Origin: Campylobacter concisus
GTDB taxonomy: Bacteria; Campylobacterota; Campylobacteria; Campylobacterales; Campylobacteraceae
Assembly: GCF_003049735.1 (NCBI RefSeq)
Contig: NZ_PIRM01000009.1
Span: forward strand, 1 to 21,984
Direction: 5' to 3'
DNA: 21,984 nucleotides
The notes under the pieces: generated by a model
Told to the model about the DNA's origin: nothing
Seen by the model: the letters and a program-made list of their open reading frames with translations, nothing else
Databases searched by the model: none
Part shown: positions 16,184 to 21,984 of the stretch, piece by piece
Layout of the letters: each line of letters opens with the position of its first letter
Numbering within the stretch: the stretch's first letter is position 1
Translations under genes and position numbers: made by a program

Positions 16184-17104
16184 ATGCAACAAATAGCAGC
16201 AGTTATACAAAATTACGATAAAGCGTCAAGCTTTTCAGCTCAATTTATCATTTTTGATGAAAATGGTGGTGATATAGGCTCGTTAGATACTACAAAATTT
16301 TCTTGTAATGATATGAGCGATTCAATCGCACCAAAACACGCTCATGTTGGATTTGAAGAGGGGGTTTTCACAATTTGTGGCTATAAAGATTGTGAAATTT
16401 TTTATAGTGATTCATATTCAAAGCTTCCAGATGACTATGAGAGCGTCATAAATTTGGGCGATGTCTTTAGGATAGGGGAGTTAAAATTTATATTTATAGA
16501 CCCTTCTAGGATTGATGAATATATAGGAAAAGCCCATAAGATAATAGAAAATACGAAAAATTTTGACAAGCTTGATGATAAACGTTTTGAACCAGTTGGT
16601 AAAATTTCAAATGTTGATTTTAAAGAAGAGCCAAAGATAAACTCATTAATAAATGATAAAAAAGATATCACTTTAAATGAAAATGCGTACGATGCAGTTT
16701 TAAATTTAAATGAGATAGCTCAAAATTTTGATGAAGAAGAAAATGCAAATAATCAAAATATGCTAACTGCAAAAAGCATGGATGAGCTTTTGACAAAGAT
16801 AGTTGAGAGTATAAAATTGCAACCAAATATGAGCCCTATAAGTGAGCAGACTAGGACTTTAAATACAAAAGATATGGAAACAATCATGAAAACTCTTCCT
16901 CTTAGTGACTCGACAGAACTAATAAATACTGTTTTGGTTAAGCTTATATGCAAAGAGCTATATAGCCAAATGTATGATATAGTCGAGAATAACTCATTTT
17001 TTAAATATCTTTCAGGAGCCGTACTAAAAAGCACTAAGGAAGACAAGGAAGCGTTTAATTATCTATTACATAAAGCTCTTCAAAGCTATATGTTAAAAAA
17101 GTAA
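16184..17104 (+). CDS. FHA-domain T6SS accessory protein (TagH/Fha-like)
   Basis: 306 residues. The first 110 residues form a forkhead-associated fold: GSLDTTKFSCNDMSDSIAPK followed by HAHVGF gives the conserved Ser/His pair of the phosphothreonine loop, and LGDVFRIGELKFIFIDP is the last strand. A low-complexity acidic linker covers about 135-190. The C-terminal 110 residues are helical and may be the domain found in T6SS FHA proteins; I am less sure of that. Known Fha proteins take part in threonine-phosphorylation control of T6SS. No PpkA-type kinase or PppA-type phosphatase is present in the window, so it may work without them or with genes elsewhere. It is cotranscribed with tssM (AAGGAT site at 16174-16179). 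Confidence 0.75.
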   Translation: MQQIAAVIQNYDKASSFSAQFIIFDENGGDIGSLDTTKFSCNDMSDSIAPKHAHVGFEEGVFTICGYKDCEIFYSDSYSKLPDDYESVINLGDVFRIGELKFIFIDPSRIDEYIGKAHKIIENTKNFDKLDDKRFEPVGKISNVDFKEEPKINSLINDKKDITLNENAYDAVLNLNEIAQNFDEEENANNQNMLTAKSMDELLTKIVESIKLQPNMSPISEQTRTLNTKDMETIMKTLPLSDSTELINTVLVKLICKELYSQMYDIVENNSFFKYLSGAVLKSTKEDKEAFNYLLHKALQSYMLKK

Positions 17105-17136
17105 TGTTTTTAATAAAACAGAAAGTAAATAAAAGA

Positions 17137-17142
17137 TAGAAT
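17137..17142 (+). promoter_or_regulatory. Putative -10 box of hcp
   Basis: TAGAAT preceded by GA, in the 65-base gap before hcp, fitting the Campylobacter gnTANAAT pattern, 28 bases before the start. A good AGGAG ribosome site lies at 17160-17164. A separate strong promoter suits Hcp, which is needed in large amounts. Confidence 0.5.
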
Positions 17143-17169
17143 AATCCAAACTTTTTAATAGGAGTAAAT

Positions 17170-17691
17170 ATGTCACAACCAGTGTATATTAAAGTGAAAG
17201 GTTCTACACAAGGACTTATTTCGAGTGGTGCTTCAACAGAAGCTAGTATAGGTAATCGCTATCAGTCAGGTCACGAAGATGAGATCATGGCTCAAGAGGT
17301 TTCTCATATAGTAACAGTTCCAACTGATCCACAAAGTGGCCAACCATCAGGTCAAAGAGTCCATAAGCCATTTAGTTTTACTACATCACTAAATAAAGCT
17401 GTTCCACTTCTTTACAATGCTTTAACACAAGGCGAAAGACTTCCAGAGGTTGAGATCTATTGGTATAGAACATCAACTAGTGGTGGTGCTGAGCATTTCT
17501 TTACTACAAAACTAGAAGATGCAACTATAACAGATATTACTCTAGTAAGCCCAAATGCTCAAGATAAGCTAAACAGCGACAAAACAGAGCTTTTCAAAGT
17601 TTCAATGAACTATAGAAAGATAGTTTGGGAACATGTAGCTGCAGGTACAAGCGGAAGTGATGACTGGAGAGAAGCTACTAAAAAAGCTTAA
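17170..17691 (+). CDS. hcp: T6SS tube protein Hcp (TssD)
   Basis: 173 residues. Typical Hcp pattern: VYIKVKGSTQGLISSGAS at the start, then HIVTVPTDPQSGQPSGQRVH, the HKPFSFTTSLNKAVPLLYNA block, EIYWYRTSTSGGAEHFFTTK and VSMNYRKIVWEHVAAGTSGS near the end. Hexameric rings of Hcp stack into the inner tube that is expelled when the sheath contracts, and carry small effectors in their lumen. The gene has its own promoter, a strong ribosome site and a hairpin region behind it, consistent with high and separate expression. No C-terminal effector extension. Confidence 0.96.
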   Translation: MSQPVYIKVKGSTQGLISSGASTEASIGNRYQSGHEDEIMAQEVSHIVTVPTDPQSGQPSGQRVHKPFSFTTSLNKAVPLLYNALTQGERLPEVEIYWYRTSTSGGAEHFFTTKLEDATITDITLVSPNAQDKLNSDKTELFKVSMNYRKIVWEHVAAGTSGSDDWREATKKA

Positions 17692-17697
17692 AACCAA

Positions 17698-17765
17698 CCT
17701 AGGGTTTATCCCTAGGGTTAATAAAATCATCTTCTAGCTAGAAGGACACAGATGAGCCCTTTTTT
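17698..17765 (+). terminator. Hairpin cluster with T run after hcp
   Basis: CCTAGGG-TTTAT-CCCTAGG (17698-17716) is a perfect 7-bp stem. It is followed by the perfect palindrome CTTCTAGCTAGAAG (17731-17744) and then by CCCTTTTTT. TCATC (17728-17732) can also pair with GATGA (17751-17755), bringing AGGG near CCCT just before the T run. Either fold could end or attenuate transcription and so reduce expression of the downstream genes compared with hcp. Confidence 0.6.
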
Positions 17766-17805
17766 ATCTTTATCTTTTAAATTAACATGATATGTGAAAT
17801 GCGAT

Positions 17806-18366
17806 ATGAAACACCTAGTTATAATCATATTTCTCATAACATCTCTATATTCGCATGATGCAAATTGTTTAAATATGTTTGCTGTGATCTTTGATAAAAA
17901 TACGACCGATGAAAATACTGCTAAATGCGTAGAATACTATATAGATGATCTTGGATGTGATGCAAATATGACTATAGAAATTCCTGAACTTTCAATAAGA
18001 CCAAATCTATTAGAATATGCTTATGATGCAAATAAAACAAAAACTTTTGATACTCTTTTGGAAAAAGGCACATACGCCAATACTAGCTTGGCAACATCCA
18101 TAGGAATGAGCTTTTTATTTTTCTTTAGGGAAAATGGTGTTGGTATAAACAATAAAAAAGCAAGCCCTGAGCTATTAGAATTTATAAAAACTCAGAAATA
18201 TAAAAAATTTAAAGAAGAGAAATTTAAATTAATTAAAAAACTATTAGATTATGGACAGGACCCGAAAGATTATTCTACTTTAAAATCTATTTTAAAAATT
18301 TTAAATGATAAAAAGGATTTAGATAATTTATTAAAGAATAGAACTCAAAAGGGATTAGCGCAATGA
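17806..18366 (+). CDS. Exported ankyrin-like protein, likely T6SS immunity protein (copy 1)
   Basis: 186 residues from ATG 17806, chosen because the paralogue starts at the matching Met; GTG 17794 is an alternative. There is no strong ribosome site. The N-terminus MKHLVIIIFLITSLYSHDAN is a Sec signal peptide without a lipobox, so the protein should be periplasmic. Three Cys (21, 41, 51) sit in the first mature segment and could form a disulphide. Two stretches look like degenerate ankyrin repeats: NLLEYAYDANKTKTFDTLLE and FKLIKKLLDYGQDPKDY. The position between hcp and vgrG and the pairing with a paralogue suggest an immunity protein acting in the periplasm; function is inferred. Confidence 0.6.
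   Translation: MKHLVIIIFLITSLYSHDANCLNMFAVIFDKNTTDENTAKCVEYYIDDLGCDANMTIEIPELSIRPNLLEYAYDANKTKTFDTLLEKGTYANTSLATSIGMSFLFFFRENGVGINNKKASPELLEFIKTQKYKKFKEEKFKLIKKLLDYGQDPKDYSTLKSILKILNDKKDLDNLLKNRTQKGLAQ
17860..17927 (+). repeat. 68-bp perfect direct repeat, copy A
   Basis: Identical to 18417-18484, in the same position of the two tandem ankyrin-like genes (end of signal peptide to second Cys). Complete identity including third codon positions, next to strongly diverged flanks, points to recent duplication or gene conversion. Confidence 0.9.
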
Positions 18367-18902
18367 AGCAATTGGCAATAATCATATTTCTCATAACATC
18401 TTTATATTCACACGAAGCAAATTGTTTAAATATGTTTGCTGTGATCTTTGATAAAAATACGACCGATGAAAATACTGCTAAATGTATAGAATATTACATA
18501 GATGAGCTTGGGTGTGATGCTAATATAGTCCCAAGTTTCGCTAATGATGGCTCCAATTTACTAGATGCTGCTTATGAAAATAATAAGACTAAAACATTTG
18601 ACTTACTTTTGAATAAAGATATTACGCCAGATAAATGGCTAACTGCAATTATAGCAACAGAATTCCTAGCCTTTTTTAGAGAAAATAGCGATGGCATAAA
18701 AGACAAAAAAGCAAGCCCTGAGCTATTAGAATTTATAAAAACACCGAAATATAAAGAATTTAAAGAAGAGAAATTTAAATTAATCAAAAAACTATTAGAT
18801 CATGGACAAGATCCTTATCATTATGGTTATTTGAGAGTTATATTAAAGATAGTAGGAGATGAAAAAGATTTAGATAAGCTTTTGGAAAGTGAGAAAAGAT
18901 GA
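18363..18902 (+). CDS. Exported ankyrin-like protein, likely T6SS immunity protein (copy 2)
   Basis: 179 residues. It starts inside the stop of copy 1 (ATGA at 18363-18366) and ends overlapping the vgrG start (ATGATG), so all three are translationally coupled. It has the same build as copy 1: Sec signal peptide, three Cys, and ankyrin-like strings NLLDAAYENNKTKTFDLLLN and FKLIKKLLDHGQDPYHY. The signal-peptide end and following segment are identical in DNA over 68 bases. The middle (about residues 52-100) is clearly diverged, and the end is similar again. This mosaic pattern is typical of immunity proteins that adapt to variants of one toxin. The target toxin is unknown. Confidence 0.6.
   Translation: MKQLAIIIFLITSLYSHEANCLNMFAVIFDKNTTDENTAKCIEYYIDELGCDANIVPSFANDGSNLLDAAYENNKTKTFDLLLNKDITPDKWLTAIIATEFLAFFRENSDGIKDKKASPELLEFIKTPKYKEFKEEKFKLIKKLLDHGQDPYHYGYLRVILKIVGDEKDLDKLLESEKR
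18417..18484 (+). repeat. 68-bp perfect direct repeat, copy B
   Basis: Partner of 17860-17927. Recombination between both copies would delete 557 bases, a length that does not divide by three, but because the repeats lie at the same place in both genes it would leave one intact hybrid gene. Confidence 0.9.
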
Positions 18903-21760
18903 TGGATTTTTTTAACACTAGCAAAAAGAAACTTGATATAAAACATGATAATACAGAACTAAAAAATTTTAATGAAGAAAATAATAAATTTACTAACTCA
19001 CAAAATGCTATTGATACCTTTACTTATCCTTTCTCAAAAATACCAATTATTGGAGAGATTTTTAAAGGAAATGCAGATGCTGCCAAAAATTATATAGATA
19101 AAGATGCCAATCTTAAAGAAAAAATAAATAAAGAAGCTGAACGTGGTGGAATAGAAGAAGAAGTTAATAGATTTTATAATATCAAAGAACCAGAGAAAAA
19201 ATACTTTAAAAAACTTAGAGAAGAAGAAAACGAAAAAAGATTGAAAGAGCAACAAATGGACAAAAATTTAACATCACCAACATCATCACTGACTAAGCCT
19301 GTCATGCTAGCATCTGGCAACTCAGTAGCAACAGATGGCTTTGTGGACTACGGCGTATCTAATGATACCTTCTCAACTCTTCAGATAGCAAACGAGTCCA
19401 ACGATAAATTTATCGTTACACGTGCAAATATTTATGAAAATTTAGAAAGTATATTTAGCATAGAGTGCTTTGCCTATATAAATTTGGTGAAAAACCCGCT
19501 TTATGAAAATTTAGACACCATCTACAATAACGATAAAAGTTACTCAAGCATATATAAATATCTTGATAAAAGTATAAAGCTAAGCATAAAAAGGCCGTCT
19601 TCAACAAATAAAAACATCGTTCCAGATGGTAGCTCAAACGATATGTGCTTTAGCGGAATAGTAAGCGATGTAGAGTATCTTGGCGTAGATGATGAGACTA
19701 GTACAAATATAGATAAAAAATACTTCTTTAAATTTAAGCTAACTTCGCCACTATATAGACTAAGCATAAATAGAGCAAACAGAATTTATACAGACCAGAG
19801 CATTTTAGAAATAGTAAAAGATATTTTAGCTTTTAATAAGCAAAGACTAACCAAAGAGCTAGACTTCTCAAATATCAAAAATAACTACAACAAAAGAGAA
19901 TTTATAGCCCAGTACAATGAGAGCGACCTAGCTTTCATAACAAGGCTTTGCCATGATAGTGGTATATATTTTTACGAAGATAATGAAAAAATTTATTTTC
20001 ATGATACATTTATACTAGCTTATAACAATCAAAATGAAAATTTTACTTCAAGCGATACAAGCAGTGGCAAGGAAGCTAGAAAAGTAAGCTTTAATGTAAA
20101 TTTGAATAATAATCTAGCAACCGAGCATATAAATAAAATAACAAAGAGCGAAACGCTAAAAGCAAATAGCTTTACGCACTCTTTTCAAAATACAGCTTAT
20201 CCAAATGTGCTAGAGAGTAAAAATGAAAAGATATTTGACGAACAGGTAAATATCTATGATAAGCATATAAATTTAGATGAGTATTCATTTAGTGACACCA
20301 GTTTGCTTGAAGTTAGCACCTATCTTAAAAAACTAAGAAGCGATATGCTTTTAAAAGAATTTACCGCTAGCTCAAATGTATTTGCACTAAATTTAAATGA
20401 TAATATTTCGGTAGCCATTGATGCTAGCAAGAGTGAATATGAGTTTAAAATAATAGCTTTAAAGCATACTTATATCGATGAGAGCGTTTTAGAAAATACT
20501 TTAAATTTAGGCGATAATGTCCCATTTAAAGATAAAAAATTTATAAGCTCATACACAAACGAGATAAGCATCATTCCAAGTAGTGTGAAATTTGTCCCAA
20601 GCTACAAACAAAAACCAAAAGCACCAGATATCACGCTAGGTCTTGTAGTCGGTCAAGATGGACTAAACAGCCAAAATAACACGATCCATACTGATAGCTA
20701 TGGTAGGGTAAAGGTGAGGTTAAATGCTTTTAGTACGCAAGAGATAATCGATAAAGACGATGCCATCAACGCAAGCTATCATAAGAGTGCTTATCTAAGA
20801 GTGATAACGCCTATTGCTAGCAATAGCTCAGGATTTTTTGCCATACCAAGGATCGGCGATGAGGTTATCATCTCGTTTTTACAAAACGATATAGACAACC
20901 CAGTAGTAAGTGGTAGCCTATATAATGCTTCAAATACGCCACTTGTAAATGTGGATAGTAACTATCACCAAACATCTCTTAGCTCAAAAACAATTGGTGC
21001 AAATGAGACCGGTATAAACGAGATCACTTTATCAAATTTAAAAAATAAAGAGCAAATTTATGTAAAAGCAGAAAAGGACTATGACGAGCTTGTAAATAAC
21101 GACTTTTCTCAAACAATACTAAATGACAAAAGCTCACAAGTGCATGGAAGTTATACTGAACGAGTAAAAAAAGCTCACATCCAGACTATAGATCTTGCTA
21201 AAAACGTAAATGTCGGAGGCGAGTATCTAACAACAGTTGGACTTTCAAAAGATACAGTAGTGGGCGTCTCAAATACTCTAAACGTAGCTGTTGATAACAA
21301 TACAAGAGTAGGTCAAGATAGTCATGAATTTGTAGGACATGATAAATTTGTAGAAGTAAAATCAAATCTTAATACGACCATACATAATGATGAGTTAAAA
21401 GAGGTAAAAGGCACAAAAGAGCAAAATATAGATGGTGGCTATAAGCTAAATTCACAAAAAGGCATAAATGAATTTAGTAACGAGCATATTGTGCTTCAGG
21501 CAAATAGCTACATTGATGTAAATGCTAAGTCAAATTTTACAACAAAAACAGCTGCCCAGCATACTGAGATTGCTGATTCAAAATTTAGCAATATAGAGAC
21601 GACTTATGAGGTAAATGCCAAAGATAAGATAATCCATCAAGTAGGTAGCACAAAAGTAACGATAGAAGGATCAAGCGTCGTGATAGAAGTAGCTGGCGTA
21701 AAGGCGATATTTGATAGTAGAGGGTTAAGAGTTATTGGCGGAGATATAAAGGCTTTATAA
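18899..21760 (+). CDS. vgrG: T6SS spike protein VgrG with N-terminal extension
   Basis: 953 residues. Residues about 1-120 are a Lys/Glu/Asn-rich segment unlike VgrG, with a hydrophobic patch (FSKIPIIGEIF near 45-55) and a charged helix (KYFKKLREEENEKRLKEQ). The gp27-like domain starts near 157 (FSTLQIANES), the gp5-like OB fold lies at about 577-690 (THTDSYGRVKV-like IHTDSYGRVKVRL and IPRIGDEVIISFLQNDIDNP), and a long beta-helix needle covers about 697-953, ending GLRVIGGDIKAL. VgrG trimers form the tip of the Hcp tube and carry effectors. No C-terminal enzyme domain is visible. The start overlaps the previous stop. An internal ATG at 19256 would give an 834-residue protein of ordinary VgrG layout with a weak AAAGAG site; which start is used is open. 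Confidence 0.92.
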   Translation: MMDFFNTSKKKLDIKHDNTELKNFNEENNKFTNSQNAIDTFTYPFSKIPIIGEIFKGNADAAKNYIDKDANLKEKINKEAERGGIEEEVNRFYNIKEPEKKYFKKLREEENEKRLKEQQMDKNLTSPTSSLTKPVMLASGNSVATDGFVDYGVSNDTFSTLQIANESNDKFIVTRANIYENLESIFSIECFAYINLVKNPLYENLDTIYNNDKSYSSIYKYLDKSIKLSIKRPSSTNKNIVPDGSSNDMCFSGIVSDVEYLGVDDETSTNIDKKYFFKFKLTSPLYRLSINRANRIYTDQSILEIVKDILAFNKQRLTKELDFSNIKNNYNKREFIAQYNESDLAFITRLCHDSGIYFYEDNEKIYFHDTFILAYNNQNENFTSSDTSSGKEARKVSFNVNLNNNLATEHINKITKSETLKANSFTHSFQNTAYPNVLESKNEKIFDEQVNIYDKHINLDEYSFSDTSLLEVSTYLKKLRSDMLLKEFTASSNVFALNLNDNISVAIDASKSEYEFKIIALKHTYIDESVLENTLNLGDNVPFKDKKFISSYTNEISIIPSSVKFVPSYKQKPKAPDITLGLVVGQDGLNSQNNTIHTDSYGRVKVRLNAFSTQEIIDKDDAINASYHKSAYLRVITPIASNSSGFFAIPRIGDEVIISFLQNDIDNPVVSGSLYNASNTPLVNVDSNYHQTSLSSKTIGANETGINEITLSNLKNKEQIYVKAEKDYDELVNNDFSQTILNDKSSQVHGSYTERVKKAHIQTIDLAKNVNVGGEYLTTVGLSKDTVVGVSNTLNVAVDNNTRVGQDSHEFVGHDKFVEVKSNLNTTIHNDELKEVKGTKEQNIDGGYKLNSQKGINEFSNEHIVLQANSYIDVNAKSNFTTKTAAQHTEIADSKFSNIETTYEVNAKDKIIHQVGSTKVTIEGSSVVIEVAGVKAIFDSRGLRVIGGDIKAL

Positions 21761-21767
21761 GATCATA

Positions 21768-21812
21768 TTTAAAGACTTACTTTGTATTTTAGTAGGTCTT
21801 TAAATTTTTAAA
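21768..21812 (+). terminator. Rho-independent terminator after vgrG
   Basis: TTTAAAGACTTACT (21768-21781) pairs with AGTAGGTCTTTAAA (21791-21804) around a 9-base loop, with one G-T pair only, followed by TTTTTAAA. It starts 8 bases after the vgrG stop and closes the operon. Confidence 0.8.
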
Positions 21813-21863
21813 TAAAATCAATTTCTACTAAAACTAAAGCTAAGAATTTTAAAGGCAAAGGCT

Positions 21864-21947
21864 AAATTTTAGGGCTACGATAAAAGCTAGCCATACAAAT
21901 TTTTCAACATTGTACCCCAGTACAATAGACAAGCCCTTCTAAAATTT
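21864..21947. repeat. Imperfect inverted repeat with inner perfect hairpin
   Basis: AAATTTTAGGGCT (21864-21876) is complementary to AGCCC-TTC-TAAAATTT (21932-21947) with a small bulge. Inside lies the perfect hairpin ATTGTAC-CCCA-GTACAAT (21909-21926). No reading frame covers it. It may be a structured RNA, a terminator for a convergent gene outside the window, or the remnant of a small mobile element. Confidence 0.45.
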
Positions 21948-21984
21948 ATATAATTCATTCAAAATTTCAAATACTATAAACAAT

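Noticed and set aside
1..21984. tRNA or rRNA genes
   Set aside because: No cloverleaf with T-loop GTTCRANNC and matching arms, and no rRNA-like stretch, was noticed on either strand. This was by eye only; a tRNAscan run would settle it.

Overview
The window comes from a low-GC epsilonproteobacterium, most likely Campylobacter and possibly the C. concisus group. The reasons are the strong A+T bias, short AAGGA ribosome binding sites, -10 boxes of the gnTATAAT type, and a complete type VI secretion system (T6SS) core without a clpV gene, which is how Campylobacter systems are usually built. The genus call is inference; no marker gene is present.

Positions 1-3560 hold a graveyard of polymorphic-toxin and immunity modules. 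Two fragments resemble C-terminal (pre-toxin) parts of filamentous-haemagglutinin/CdiA-type toxins, and each has a single-base frameshift in a short A run. Three related four-helix membrane proteins (700-1961) look like immunity genes: the first is frameshifted, the second has an in-frame TGA, the third is intact. After them a toxin tail plus a small membrane protein is tandemly duplicated, and a third toxin tail stands alone. Starts and stops overlap (ATGA or TAATG), as in toxin-immunity pairs.

Positions 3614-17104 are the T6SS structural locus, all on the + strand: tssJ, tssK, tssL, tssA (one transcription block), tssB, tssC, tssE, tssF, tssG (second block), tssM and an FHA-domain gene (third block). 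tssJ-L-M form the membrane complex, tssK-E-F-G and VgrG the baseplate, tssA is the assembly cap/initiator, tssB-C the contractile sheath and hcp the inner tube.

Positions 17137-21805 are the secreted part: hcp with its own promoter and a following hairpin region, two tandem exported ankyrin-like proteins that look like immunity proteins, and a large vgrG coupled to them by an ATGATG overlap. This VgrG has about 120-155 residues in front of its normal gp27-like start, which is unusual. No PAAR gene, no separate effector and no ClpV ATPase are in the window. A strong terminator follows vgrG, and the last 180 bases are non-coding and contain an imperfect inverted repeat with an inner perfect hairpin.

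The most interesting points are the N-terminally extended VgrG with its two mosaic immunity-like partners, and the tandem toxin-tail/immunity array upstream, which records repeated recombination at one short seam.
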